DNA of 64,000 nt. It comes from Chloroflexus sp. Y-396-1. Lineage in GTDB: Bacteria > Chloroflexota > Chloroflexia > Chloroflexales > Chloroflexaceae. The DNA is taken from positions 3,944,633 through 4,008,632 of the forward strand of contig NZ_KI911784.1 in assembly GCF_000516515.1 (NCBI RefSeq), in the 5' to 3' direction. The notes under the pieces were generated by a model. It did not search any database and was not told the origin of the DNA. It worked only from the letters and a program-made list of their open reading frames with translations. Shown here piece after piece: positions 48,801-57,499 of this stretch (positions are counted from its first letter, which is position 1; each line of letters starts with the position of its first letter). Position numbers and translations under genes: made by a program.

Positions 48801-48886
48801 GCTGCCCAACGGGCCTGCCATTTGGCCTCGATGGCAGCAGGATTGTAGCGTTCAATTTGCGACGTTTCTACTTTAGCATCACTCAT
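45884..48886 (-). CDS. leuS: leucyl-tRNA synthetase
   Basis: This class I synthetase attaches leucine to tRNA(Leu). The HIGH-type motif is in [18 protein letters not shown] (about residues 50-66) and KMSKS in [17 protein letters not shown] (about 763-767). The CP1 editing domain has [22 protein letters not shown] and [19 protein letters not shown]. At 1000 residues it is some 130 longer than common bacterial forms: extra sequence appears at about 430-535 between editing and catalytic parts ([36 protein letters not shown]), and a shorter one near 175-215. Its start overlaps the 32-codon upstream ORF by eight bases, and no strong ribosome site of its own is visible, so coupling is likely. Confidence 0.96.
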   Translation of the reverse strand: [1000 protein letters not shown]

Positions 48887-48977
48887 ACAACGTTATACCT
48901 CGCAGAGATGAGCAACGGATGACAGGACAGACGAACATTCTACAACAATGAAGATCATTAAGATCAGGGTCTGCCAT
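48879..48977 (-). CDS. 32-codon ORF overlapping the leuS start, possible leader peptide
   Basis: This short frame begins at ATG 48977 behind an excellent ribosome site (AAAGGAGGTGAGCGC just upstream). It encodes 32 residues with four Cys (CCRMFVCPVIRC) and four Leu. Its stop (48881-48879) lies inside leuS, overlapping the leuS ATG by eight bases. leuS lacks a good site of its own, so ribosomes probably reach leuS by translating this ORF first. It may be a regulatory leader, a coupling device, or a tiny zinc-binding protein. No known family is recognised, and the amino-acid sequence could be incidental. Confidence 0.6.
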   Translation of the reverse strand: MADPDLNDLHCCRMFVCPVIRCSSLRGITLYE

Positions 48978-49034
48978 GCGCTCACCTCCTTTCGCCGATG
49001 TCTGGCTGATCACAGCAGGATAGATGCTTTCTGC

Positions 49035-49064
49035 ATTATAGCATTTTCTGAACGTTTGATGCAA
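49035..49064 (-). promoter_or_regulatory. promoter of the leader ORF-leuS transcript
   Basis: On the minus strand: TTGCAT (49064-49059), an 18-base spacer, TATAAT (49040-49035). The leader to the small ORF is then only about 50 bases, too short for a T-box. Confidence 0.65.
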
Positions 49065-49262
49065 AGATGAATAGACAATATAGAGGGTCAACGTTTCCGT
49101 TTGGTGATCGTGTTTGATCCGCTCATACGTTTCATTCACACACGCACGGAAATCTTCACCCGATGGGCAGCACGAGCCGCTTGTCCGCATCCTACCGTGG
49201 TCACCCCCACCTATCCCTAGCCCCACCTTTCTCTTCCATGCGGGAAGAGGCAGGAGGATGTA

Positions 49263-49283
49263 GGGTGGGTTGGGAAGCCGCCT
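49263..49283. repeat. REP-like hairpin GGGTGGGTT/AAGCCGCCT
   Basis: Imperfect member of the family at 12875-12895, with loop GGG and the same trailing CTACCG. Confidence 0.55.
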
Positions 49284-49528
49284 CTACCGATGCGATGACA
49301 GGCAAGGTTCCCGAAACACACCGTCGTATGGTCGTTGCAATGACGAATGCGCCAGGTAGGGGTGCCGCGGCGCCGTGCGGCAATGATAGCAGGGTATCGT
49401 AGAGACGCAGCATCGCTGCGCCCGTGCTGTGCAGTGATGATGGAGGGATCGAAGGGGCGTCGTGATGCCGCGCCCGAATGGACAGCGACATCCGGGTGTC
49501 GTATGAGCGATACCATCCCGCAAAGGCA

Positions 49529-49547
49529 GGTGGGTTGGGAACCCACC
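49529..49547. repeat. REP-like hairpin GGTGGGTT/AACCCACC
   Basis: Perfect 8-base arms around GGG, 40 bases past the end of bchL; it may also mark the 3' end of the bch transcript. Confidence 0.6.
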
Positions 49548-49586
49548 CCTATCTCCCAACCCTCAGAACGATCTCGCGCCCTGCCT

Positions 49587-50414
49587 CTAGCGCCAGCCGC
49601 CGATTGCCTCAAAGATCGCCCGGTCGTGGTACGGATTGGGGACCGTTGCCTGGGGTTGTGCCAGTAGATACTCAGCCATCTCCTCGAAGGGTCGAGTGCA
49701 TTCCTCTTTCCCAGGTCCCTCCATCTCGAAGAGTGTCTTACCGGCAAGGCGTGAGCGACGAATGAGATCGTGGTAGGGAACACGTCCGATAATTTTGGTA
49801 CCAACTTTCTCGGCAAATTGATCGAGCAAGTTCGTACCGCCGCCGTACTCGTAATCGACCCGGTTAGCAATGATTCCGGCTAACTTGACCTTGTGGCGCT
49901 GCGATTTTTGCGCGATCGCCAGGCAGAGCCGATTGGCAGCAAAGATGCTGTCGAAGTCATTACAGGCAATGATCAACCCGTAGTCGGCATAGTTGAGAGG
50001 TGCTGAAAAGCCACCACAGACCACATCACCGAGGACGTCGAACACAATGACATCATATTTGTCGTAGAGACCAAACTCTTTCAGCAGTTTGACCGTCTCG
50101 CCCACTACGTAGCCGCCACAACCGCTACCGGCTGGCGGGCCACCTGATTCAAGTGTATCAACGCCAGCAAAGCCGGTATGAATGACATCCTCTTTACTCA
50201 CATCTTCTAAATGGAAATTAACACTGTCCAACACGTCGATGACGGTCGGCTGGAGATGACCGGTCAGCGGAAAGGTACTATCGTGCTTGGGATCACAGCC
50301 GATCTGGAGTACTTTGGCGCCCTTGAGAGCCATCGCTGCTGAAAGATTGGCCGAGGTTGTCGATTTACCAATTCCACCTTTGCCGTAGATCGCGAGGATA
50401 AGGGACATGGACAA
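49587..50414 (-). CDS. bchL: light-independent protochlorophyllide reductase, iron protein BchL
   Basis: This is a 275-residue NifH-like ATPase that passes electrons, with ATP hydrolysis, from ferredoxin to BchN-BchB during bacteriochlorophyll synthesis. The P-loop is [16 protein letters not shown] near residue 10, followed by the family stretch [15 protein letters not shown]. The two Cys that bind the shared 4Fe-4S cluster are in [11 protein letters not shown] and [16 protein letters not shown]. It is the last gene of the bchN-bchB-bciB-bchL order, 52 bases after bciB. Confidence 0.98.
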   Translation of the reverse strand: MSMSLILAIYGKGGIGKSTTSANLSAAMALKGAKVLQIGCDPKHDSTFPLTGHLQPTVIDVLDSVNFHLEDVSKEDVIHTGFAGVDTLESGGPPAGSGCGGYVVGETVKLLKEFGLYDKYDVIVFDVLGDVVCGGFSAPLNYADYGLIIACNDFDSIFAANRLCLAIAQKSQRHKVKLAGIIANRVDYEYGGGTNLLDQFAEKVGTKIIGRVPYHDLIRRSRLAGKTLFEMEGPGKEECTRPFEEMAEYLLAQPQATVPNPYHDRAIFEAIGGWR

Positions 50415-50466
50415 CTCCTTCTGTTGGGCCGGCAGTGCCGGCAGCGAATGACCATTCCAATGCCGT

Positions 50467-51747
50467 TCACGGTGCTAACGTGCGGTTAAATGTACGTTGA
50501 TAGACATCAGCGTAGCGTGCCAGCGCACGGTACACATAACTAGGCACAATCCGCCGTTCGAGCCGACCATGTCGCTCGCGGACGAATTGCAAGTTCCGGA
50601 GTAGTTTCATCTCGATCACCGAGCGGGCGAATTCGAGTCCTTTCGGCCCGCTCCGGCGTTGGATGAATGCCACCAGTTGACGAATGGGCCACGGCGGTCG
50701 TTTCCGCGGCTGCCGCAGCATCTGGATGTAAGCAGGCATGCCACGAGTCCGATCACCGCTGCTGATCGGTTCTCGTTCTTCGACGTAAGGCCGTAGCAGG
50801 TTGTACAATTCCACCCCTCGCTCGGTACGGATAAGCGTCCATTGCCAGCGTTCTTCGGGTGGGAGTGGCGCTCCCATGTAGCCAATGGTCAAATCGGACA
50901 GGCCGTTTTGATAATCGAAACAACTCAGACAGGCAGGCGGAAAGACACCTAATTCACCACCGAGCCGATTGACATCGAGATCAACAAAGTTAACCTTCTC
51001 GACCGACCCATCTTCATGCTTGAGCCAGATGCGGAAGTCTTGCATGAACTCGTGGTGGACAACCGTTTCTGGCGAGCGGGAAACGACCCGCAAGAAGCGC
51101 TGGAGATCGGGATAGGTTGTGTTGTCCGTGCAGGGTATACCAATAATGTAGAGTCGTTCCAGACCGAGTTGCTCTTCAATAGCGCGCAGGGCGTGTACCT
51201 GACAGCCAGTACCGATGTAGGCAATGCGACGCAGGCCAGCTTGCCGTACCTGGGTGAGCACATCGAGGGTGGGAGCAAGGCAGGGCTTATTGCCGCGTGT
51301 TGCCCGCACTTCGTCGGGAGTACGGGCCAGGATTGGTAAAGGCGCGTAGCGTGTACCAGGTACCGCTCCAGTTGTGATCACCCCTTCAACCAGACCCCGT
51401 TCGAGGAGGAGAGCGCCGAGACTGGTAACGGCGCCACTCCACTGGGCATCAGGAACCGGTGGGCGCATACGGAAGACGCGCAACTCGCGGTAGATGCCGA
51501 AGAGTAGCTCATCGCCGTCGCGACGATTGCGACCGTGTAAACGACGCTCAATCTCCTCGGCGCGATTGTTGACGAAAACGCAGCTCTGCGCCATCAGAGG
51601 TCGTAATTCGCCAGTGCAGATACCGCAGTCACTACACAATTTTGGCCGCCCGGCCAGACGTTCTTCACGGCTCAAGAGGGCAATCTCGGCTAGTTGCCGG
51701 GATGGCCGCGGCTGATGGGGGGTCTTGGATGACAACGTCGTGTTCAT
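50467..51747 (-). CDS. bciB: BciB-type ferredoxin-dependent 8-vinyl reductase
   Basis: This 426-residue flavin and iron-sulfur protein belongs to the F420-hydrogenase beta-subunit (FrhB) family. BciB reduces the C8 vinyl group of divinyl-(proto)chlorophyllide to ethyl. [16 protein letters not shown] near residue 38 carries clustered Cys for an Fe-S centre; [31 protein letters not shown] and [22 protein letters not shown] carry others. Its stop overlaps nothing downstream, but its start overlaps the bchB stop by four bases, firmly placing it in this operon. FrhB relatives have varied roles; the bch context is the main reason for BciB. Confidence 0.9.
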   Translation of the reverse strand: MNTTLSSKTPHQPRPSRQLAEIALLSREERLAGRPKLCSDCGICTGELRPLMAQSCVFVNNRAEEIERRLHGRNRRDGDELLFGIYRELRVFRMRPPVPDAQWSGAVTSLGALLLERGLVEGVITTGAVPGTRYAPLPILARTPDEVRATRGNKPCLAPTLDVLTQVRQAGLRRIAYIGTGCQVHALRAIEEQLGLERLYIIGIPCTDNTTYPDLQRFLRVVSRSPETVVHHEFMQDFRIWLKHEDGSVEKVNFVDLDVNRLGGELGVFPPACLSCFDYQNGLSDLTIGYMGAPLPPEERWQWTLIRTERGVELYNLLRPYVEEREPISSGDRTRGMPAYIQMLRQPRKRPPWPIRQLVAFIQRRSGPKGLEFARSVIEMKLLRNLQFVRERHGRLERRIVPSYVYRALARYADVYQRTFNRTLAP

Positions 51748-53399
51748 GCACCAAGCTCCTCTTTGGCGGCCAACAATACCTCTGCCGTAATGACCGCATA
51801 ACCACGCTGACGGGCATACTTCTCGACGTTACCTCGCACGCGCCCCCGCACAAAGAAGGGAACTTTCTTGAGCATCGCTTCAGCATCGGCAGCCCAAACC
51901 GGATCAACTGGTGCCGGCGCTGGTGTAACGGCGACAGTCGATGTTTGGGTTGGGGCAGGTGCAGAAGCTACAGCAACGGCAACCGGTGATTCATCGAGCG
52001 GTTTACTACTCTCAACCGGTGGAGCCACAGGAGCTGGTTCAGCGCCCGATACCCGCTCCGTTTTCTCCGGCAGATCAAGCCCGGCATCACCAAATAGATC
52101 GATCAGGTGTTTCTCCATACCGAGCGTACAGGTGGTATAGACCTCGTCGGCAATCACATCTGCACCGTCGAAGCCAAGGAAGGGACGGTATGCTAGCAGG
52201 TGGTTCTCGATATGGGTTGGCGGCGAGATGACCATACAGTTTAGATTGTAGCGCCGCGAGGTATGGCGTTCCATCTGTGTGCCGCAGACCAGTTCGGGGC
52301 GCAGCTCGGCGATTCGATTCGCTACCGTTTGAAACTCGTCGGTCACCAGTAGATCATCGACGTAGCCGGTCAATTGTTCGCGTACCCAATTGGCCTGATG
52401 CTTCACATACGTCCCGGCGCCGGCAATTGGCATTCCCAGCTCATCACGTAAGAAGCGTGTAACACCGACGACATGCGTAGCATCACCAAACACGAAGGCT
52501 GGCTTTCCGGAAAAACTATCCATGTCGGCAGTGCGTGCAAACCAGGGCACGGCAGAAGGAGCCGACATCCCATCGAGCGAAAAGGCGGTGAGTGGTGGCA
52601 TCGGAATCTCGGCACCGGCCTGTGCCAGCAGCTCTCGCAACCGCTCGATCCAGCGCAGCGTCGGCTGGACACCGATAGGTGCATCGAGCAGAGCCGGTAC
52701 GCCAAACTGCTCTTCAAGATAGGTTGCAGCCCGCAGACCCAACTCGCGGTAGGGTGCAATCGTCAGCCATGCAGCCGGTAGACGACGTAAATCGGCAATA
52801 CTGGCGCCCCATGGTGCAACCACGTTGATCTCAAGGCCCAAAGTCTTGAGCATACGGCGCAGACTGATCAAATCGTGACGAGCATGGAAACCGAGCGAAG
52901 CCGGGCCAAGAATGTTCACGGTTGGGCGTTCGGTACGCGGTTGGGGTTGAGCGTAGCGCTTAACCAGATCGGTAAACAAACTCTCGGCGGCAACAATTTC
53001 TTGCATGCGGTACGGATTGGCATCGTAGACCATCACATCGCATTGCAAGCCGGCGTGTTGAGCGGCGATCTCCAAATTCTCTTGCAACAAGATCGTCGAG
53101 CACGACGCTACCACAACGATCAGATCGGGGTGCACCCGCTCTTCCACCTGTCGTAGTGTATCCGGGAGGCGGATCGTGCCACGGGCGAGATCGGTTCCGC
53201 TCACCACACTCGTTGTCATCGCCGGAAAGTTGGGAGTACGGTCAAGCATTGCGAAGATCGCATTGACATAATCGTCACCTTGCGGTGCGTGGAACACAGC
53301 GTGGACATTCCGCATACTGTTGGCAATCCGGCCAACGCCGTGATGGGCAGTTCCTTCGTACATCCAGTAAGCCAGTCGCATGGAATCGTCTCCTCTCAC
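51744..53399 (-). CDS. bchB: light-independent protochlorophyllide reductase subunit BchB
   Basis: This is a 551-residue NifK-like subunit; with BchN it binds protochlorophyllide and an Fe-S cluster and performs the dark reduction of ring [39 protein letters not shown] is the typical BchB beginning, and [17 protein letters not shown] and MNPHR-like segments follow. An Ala/Pro/Thr-rich linker (about 455-500) joins to the C-terminal PCP-reductase domain [35 protein letters not shown] limits overlap bchN upstream and bciB downstream by four bases each. The long Pro/Ala linker is the only oddity. Confidence 0.97.
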   Translation of the reverse strand: MRGDDSMRLAYWMYEGTAHHGVGRIANSMRNVHAVFHAPQGDDYVNAIFAMLDRTPNFPAMTTSVVSGTDLARGTIRLPDTLRQVEERVHPDLIVVVASCSTILLQENLEIAAQHAGLQCDVMVYDANPYRMQEIVAAESLFTDLVKRYAQPQPRTERPTVNILGPASLGFHARHDLISLRRMLKTLGLEINVVAPWGASIADLRRLPAAWLTIAPYRELGLRAATYLEEQFGVPALLDAPIGVQPTLRWIERLRELLAQAGAEIPMPPLTAFSLDGMSAPSAVPWFARTADMDSFSGKPAFVFGDATHVVGVTRFLRDELGMPIAGAGTYVKHQANWVREQLTGYVDDLLVTDEFQTVANRIAELRPELVCGTQMERHTSRRYNLNCMVISPPTHIENHLLAYRPFLGFDGADVIADEVYTTCTLGMEKHLIDLFGDAGLDLPEKTERVSGAEPAPVAPPVESSKPLDESPVAVAVASAPAPTQTSTVAVTPAPAPVDPVWAADAEAMLKKVPFFVRGRVRGNVEKYARQRGYAVITAEVLLAAKEELGA

Positions 53400-54676
53400 G
53401 ATCGCAACGAGATCACACCACCGGGTGAGCTGGGCATCATACCGGTCAACCAGATTGGATCAGAACCGAGCGGGTCGAGCTTTGCGTGGCGTTGCAGTGC
53501 ACGAGTGAACGACGTTACCAGATTGTTGACGCCAGCCCAACCGTGGATTGGCAGGAAGCAATACTCAGTTCCCCATTTGGCGACTGTTCCCTGACCGACG
53601 AGCGGGTTGGTCGTAATGATGTTTGAGATTATCAGGTCGGGCTTCGCTTCAGCGATGGTTCGCAATTGACGATGGAAGTTAGCCTGTTCGACCAACCGCA
53701 CACCTTCGAGCGCAGCCAGTTCGGCAGCATGAAAGCGCCGATTAATGTATGGGGTCGAGCATTCGACTACTTCAGCGCCACAGGCCTTAAGGAAACGGGC
53801 AAGTGGCAGTTCCATCAGCGTATCACTGGCGAAGAAGACCTTCTTGCCCCGCAAGAGATCGGTGTGATGCTTGATCCGTTCCCATGCTGCCGCTTCACGG
53901 TCGCTCAGATCAACCTGCATTCCAAACTGAGCCGCTAAATCCTCCCAAAAGCGGCGGGTACCATCAGGCCCAAACGGGAAGAGTGAAGAGAGAACGGTAC
54001 AGCCTCGCTCATTGCGCAATTGGGTGGCAGTTTTATGGAGGTACGGTTGCAGTGGAGCGATCACGGTTCCCGGCCCGATGGGTGGCAACTCGGTGAAATG
54101 GCTGGCCGGTAGGAAGCCGGCAACCGGAATGCCTAGTCGGGCCGCTTCAAGCGAGAAGTCATCGGCAATTGCATCGTTGACCGAACCGAGAAAGACAACT
54201 CGCTTGTCATCGGGTGGTGCTGGTGGGCAGAAGGGGATCAGTGCCTGTAAGACCGAATCCTCACTCTGCGAGAAAGTGTAATCTAGGCCGGAGGCAGGAA
54301 CAAACAAAACCGGCACTTCGGGAGTGCTGACCGAAGCTGCCAACCCTTCAAACTCGACCTTCATCACTTCGGGTGTGCACGACGAGAGCAGGAAAATCAC
54401 CGAAGGATGATGCTCTCGTTTGATCTCCTCAATTTGGGCTGAGATGTCAGGCTGCGATGAACTGAGGTCAGCTTCTTCAAGCAGCGAAACGGCAAAGCGT
54501 GGGCGAGCAAAGATCATGACGCCGAGGGTATTTTGCAGAAGGTGGGCGCAGGTATGGGTACCAAGGATGAGAAAGAAGCTGTCTTTGATCTTTTGGTAAA
54601 GCCAGCCAACGCTAACCAGACCGCAAAACGAGTGGTAAATGCCATCCTCGCGGATGGGAGTCGCTTTTGAGTGCAT
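53396..54676 (-). CDS. bchN: light-independent protochlorophyllide reductase subunit BchN
   Basis: This is the NifD-like partner of BchB, about 426 residues. The frame is open far upstream, but family similarity begins at [48 protein letters not shown], and GAGGAGG stands just before ATG 54676, so I choose that start. Cys residues in SFCGL, HTCAH and [14 protein letters not shown] are those that hold the cluster between BchN and BchB. It heads the operon and overlaps bchB by four bases. Confidence 0.97.
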   Translation of the reverse strand: MHSKATPIREDGIYHSFCGLVSVGWLYQKIKDSFFLILGTHTCAHLLQNTLGVMIFARPRFAVSLLEEADLSSSQPDISAQIEEIKREHHPSVIFLLSSCTPEVMKVEFEGLAASVSTPEVPVLFVPASGLDYTFSQSEDSVLQALIPFCPPAPPDDKRVVFLGSVNDAIADDFSLEAARLGIPVAGFLPASHFTELPPIGPGTVIAPLQPYLHKTATQLRNERGCTVLSSLFPFGPDGTRRFWEDLAAQFGMQVDLSDREAAAWERIKHHTDLLRGKKVFFASDTLMELPLARFLKACGAEVVECSTPYINRRFHAAELAALEGVRLVEQANFHRQLRTIAEAKPDLIISNIITTNPLVGQGTVAKWGTEYCFLPIHGWAGVNNLVTSFTRALQRHAKLDPLGSDPIWLTGMMPSSPGGVISLRS

Positions 54677-54728
54677 AGCGCCTCCTCGAAAATTGTAGTG
54701 CCTATTTGGAACTACCAGGTTTAGAAAC

Positions 54729-54756
54729 ATTTTAGCATAAAAAGCAAGAAGGTGAA
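54729..54756 (-). promoter_or_regulatory. candidate promoter of the bch operon
   Basis: Minus strand: TTCACC (54756-54751), a 16-base spacer, TAAAAT (54734-54729) preceded by TGC, an extended -10. The region is locally AT-rich. A direct repeat TTTGCACC lies just upstream (about 54770-54790). Confidence 0.4.
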
Positions 54757-54972
54757 GTATAAACAAATTCGGTGCAAAAGTGGTGCAAAGGTAAGTCTGA
54801 ACAGTGACGGGTACGGAGATCGCGTTTGCCTCCGAAAGGTACCTGCTCAATCGCCCGCTTCTGATCTCTCGGAGTGACATGCCGATTAGGATATGACCTT
54901 CGCTCATCTCCCGCAACGAGAGGTTGCAGGTAGGTTCGGCATTGTCGCAAGTTTTCGCGTAACTTTCTGACC

Positions 54973-55009
54973 GCTCAAACGGTTTCTTTATCGAGCACCG
55001 TTTTGAGCA
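54973..55009 (+). repeat. stem-loop in the Uma2 leader, copy 1
   Basis: GCTCAAACGGT and ACCGTTTTGAGC form a stem with one bulged base around a loop of about 12 bases. The same element precedes copy 2 at about 56298-56334, unchanged. Confidence 0.7.
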
Positions 55010-55143
55010 CCAGGAATACACGATGAAGGGAAACCATCACCACCCGCTGCCGTGTGCTGCGCTGCCGCCGTCGCCCCTGCACGCTGCCCAGCGCTGTGCT
55101 ACAATACCGACAGACCCACCTACCACACCAGGGAGGAACTGCA

Positions 55144-56115
55144 ATGACCCATCCGATTGCCACCGCACCTGCCCCGCTCCCCGAAGACGACCCCTTCCGC
55201 TACGGCTGGCGCTACGTCCGTCGCCCCACTCCCGACGACCCCGACCACCTCGAACAGGTGCCGCTCACCCTCGAAGACGTGTTGCACCCCGAAGTGGGAG
55301 ACTTCATCGTGCACAGTGACCGCCACGAAACCGACCGCATGTACCTCACGGCGGTGCTGCGCGCCCGGCTCGAACCGCACGGGCAGGCCATCGTGCTGAG
55401 TGATGTGCGGGTAGCGTGGGACGTGCCCGACCTGCGGCCGCACGGGCCGGACGTGATGGTCATTCCGGGGCTGCGTGAGCGACGGGATTGGAGCACCTTT
55501 GACGTGGCGGAAGAGGGGGTGCGACCGGCGCTGATTATTGAAATTACGTCGCCGGAGACGCGGGAGAACGACGTGGTGCGGAAGGTGGTGCACTACGCAC
55601 GGGCGGGGGTGGCGCAATACGTGATTGTGGACAACCTCGGGCGGCGGGGGGAGCGGCAGCTCCGGTTGCTCGATTACCGACTGGTGGGGGACACCTACCG
55701 GCTCCAGCCGCCCGATGCGCGGGGGTGGGTGTATCTGGAGGTTGCCGGGCTGTGGCTAGGGGTGGAGGGCGACCACGTGGTTTGCTACACCGACGACGGC
55801 ACGGCGTTTGGCGACTATGCGACGGTAGTGCAGCAGGCGGCGGACGAAGCGGCCGCCCGCGCCGAGGCGGAAGCACGGGCACGAGCGGCGGAAGAACGAG
55901 CGCAGCGGGAAGCCGCCGCACGGGCCGAGGCGGAAGCGCTGGCGCGTGCAGCAGCGGAGCAAGCACGAGCGGCGGAAGAACAAGCGCAGCGGGAAGCCGC
56001 CGCACGGGCCGAGGCGGAAGAACAGGCCCGGCACGAAGCGACTGCGCGGGCCGAGCTTGAAGCCCGTCTGCGCGAGCTGGAGGCCGAGTTGCGGAGGTTA
56101 CGGGGATTGATGTAG
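55144..56115 (+). CDS. Uma2-family (PD-(D/E)XK-fold) protein with coiled-coil tail
   Basis: This 323-residue protein starts at ATG 55144 behind GGGAGGAAC. The Uma2 domain (about 1-210) has PDVMVIPGLRERRDW, PALIIEITSPETRENDVVRKVVHYARAGVAQYVIVDN, the pattern of the restriction-endonuclease-like fold with Asp, Glu and Lys in place. The tail (about 220-320) is an Ala/Glu/Arg-rich coiled coil (RAEAEARARAAEERAQREAAARAEAE). Uma2 genes are very numerous in cyanobacteria and Chloroflexi; their role is not known and mobility or DNA maintenance is often suggested. This copy is intact. Confidence 0.88.
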   Translation: MTHPIATAPAPLPEDDPFRYGWRYVRRPTPDDPDHLEQVPLTLEDVLHPEVGDFIVHSDRHETDRMYLTAVLRARLEPHGQAIVLSDVRVAWDVPDLRPHGPDVMVIPGLRERRDWSTFDVAEEGVRPALIIEITSPETRENDVVRKVVHYARAGVAQYVIVDNLGRRGERQLRLLDYRLVGDTYRLQPPDARGWVYLEVAGLWLGVEGDHVVCYTDDGTAFGDYATVVQQAADEAAARAEAEARARAAEERAQREAAARAEAEALARAAAEQARAAEEQAQREAAARAEAEEQARHEATARAELEARLRELEAELRRLRGLM

Positions 56116-56465
56116 GCAGATACCGAACCTGGCGGGAAGGTGAGAGGGGCAACCGAGCAGGTTGCCCCTCTCACGTTCTGTCTGCCCTAGAGGATGTCCG
56201 GCGCTGTACCACAACCGTTCCGCCAACGTCCCAGGTCATACCGGTGCACGGTGCACCTTCCCCACCATTGCCGCGTTTTTTGCGTAACTTTTTGGCCGCT
56301 CAAACGGTTTCTTTATCGAGCACCGTTTTGAGCACCAGGAATACACGATGAATGGGAACCATCACCACCCGCTGCCTATCGTTATAGCATCATCGCCCCT
56401 GCACGCTACCCAGCGCTATGCTACAATACCGGCAGACCCGCCTACCACACCAGGGAGGAACTGCA
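56116..56465. other. 350-bp spacer between the Uma2 copies
   Basis: GAGAGGGGCAACC/GGTTGCCCCTCTC-type inverted sequence at about 56142-56174 just after copy 1 is a likely terminator-like hairpin (AGAGGGGCAACC, AG-AGG, GGTTGCCCCTCT). The second half is the duplicated leader of copy 2 with its stem-loop at about 56298-56334. Confidence 0.65.
56298..56334 (+). repeat. stem-loop in the Uma2 leader, copy 2
   Basis: Identical to the stem-loop at 54973-55009, while sequence just before and after it has diverged between copies. Confidence 0.7.
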
Positions 56466-57499
56466 ATGACCCATCCGATTGCCACCGCACCTGCCCCGCT
56501 CCCCGAAGACGACCCCTTCCGCTACGGCTGGCGCTACGTCCGTCGCCCCACCCCCGACGACCCCGACCACCTCGAACAGGTGCCGCTCACCCTCGAAGAC
56601 GTGTTGCACCCCGAAGTGGGAGACTTCATCGTGCACAGTGACCGCCACGAAACCGACCGCATGTACCTCACGGCGGTGCTGCGTGCCCGGCTCGAACCGC
56701 ACGGGCAGGCCATCGTGCTGAGTGATGTGCGGGTGGCGTGGGACGTGCCCGACCTGCGGCCGCACGGGCCCGGACGTGATGGTCATTCCGGGGCTGCGTG
56801 AGCGACGGGATTGGAGCACCTTTGACGTGGCGGAAGAGGGGGTACAACCGGCGCTGATTATTGAAATCACGTCGCCGGAGACGCGGGAGAACGACGTGGT
56901 GCGGAAGGTGGTGCACTACGCACGGGCCGGGGGTGGCGCAATACGTGATTGTGGACAACCTCGGGCGGCGGGGGGAGCGGCAGCTCCGGTTGCTCGATTA
57001 CCGACTGGTGGGGGACACCTACCGGCTCCAGCCGCCCGATGCGCGGGGGTGGGTGTATCTGGAGGTTGCCGGGCTGTGGTTAGGGGTGGAAGGCGACCAC
57101 GTGGTTTGCTACACCGACGACGGCACGGCGTTTGGCGACTATGCGACGGTAGTGCAGCAGGCGGCGGAAGCCGAGGCGAGAGCGCGACAGGAAGCGGCAG
57201 CACGGGCGGAGGCGGAAGCGCAGGCACGAGCGGGAGCAGAACAAGCGCAGCGGGAAGCGGCAGCGCGGGCGGAGGCGGAAGCGCAGGCACGAGCGGCAGC
57301 AGAACAAGCGCAGCGGGAAGCGGCAGCGCGGGCGGAGGCAGAAGCGCAGGCACGAGCGGCAGCAGAACAAGCGCAGCGGGAAGCGGCAGCGCGGGCGGAG
57401 GCGGAGGAACGGGCCCGGCGCGAAGCGGCAGCGCGGGCCGAGCTTGAAGCCCGCCTGCGCGCATTGGAGGCCGAGTTGCGGCGGATACGGCAGACGTAG
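56466..57499 (+). pseudogene. second Uma2-family copy with two frameshifts
   Basis: The copy starts like copy 1 (MTHPIATAPAPLPEDDPF). An extra C in the GGGCCC run at about 56767-56771 shifts the frame in the PDVMVIPG region, and a second extra C at about 56926-56928 (GGGCCGGGGG against GGGCGGGGG in copy 1) shifts it again before AQYVIVDN. The three resulting frames (to 56801, middle, and to 57499) together cover the whole protein. The catalytic segment is read in the wrong frame, so the product is probably inactive. Its coiled-coil tail holds 60-base tandem units (QAQREAAARAEAEAQARAAAE). Because each change is one C in a C/G run, assembly or sequencing error should be excluded. Confidence 0.85.

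Larger units (their letters stand above)
49065..49586. other. 522-bp gene-free region between leuS and bchL, with repeats
   Basis: No gene is supported although several overlapping frames are open. Two hairpins of the GGGTGGGTT family lie at 49263-49283 and 49529-49547. GCAGCATCGCTGC at about 49408-49420 is a third palindrome. CCCCACCTTTCTCTTCC and GGAAGAGGCAGGAGG near 49222-49257 form a pyrimidine/purine inverted pair. Confidence 0.6.
54941..57499 (+). repeat. tandem duplication of about 1.3 kb (Uma2 gene with its leader)
   Basis: Unit 1 is about 54941-56115 and unit 2 about 56266-57499, offset 1322 bases at the start codons. Leader, ribosome site and most of the coding sequence are nearly identical. 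The units differ in the coiled-coil tail, which is longer in unit 2, and in two single-base insertions in unit 2. Confidence 0.93.

Noticed and set aside
48978-49190. T-box riboswitch before leuS
   Set aside because: The predicted leader is about 50 bases, and no T-box sequence or terminator is visible on the minus strand.
49217-49870. Overlapping long frames next to bchL on both strands
   Set aside because: They run through the hairpin repeats and into bchL antisense or alternate frames, with no family similarity.
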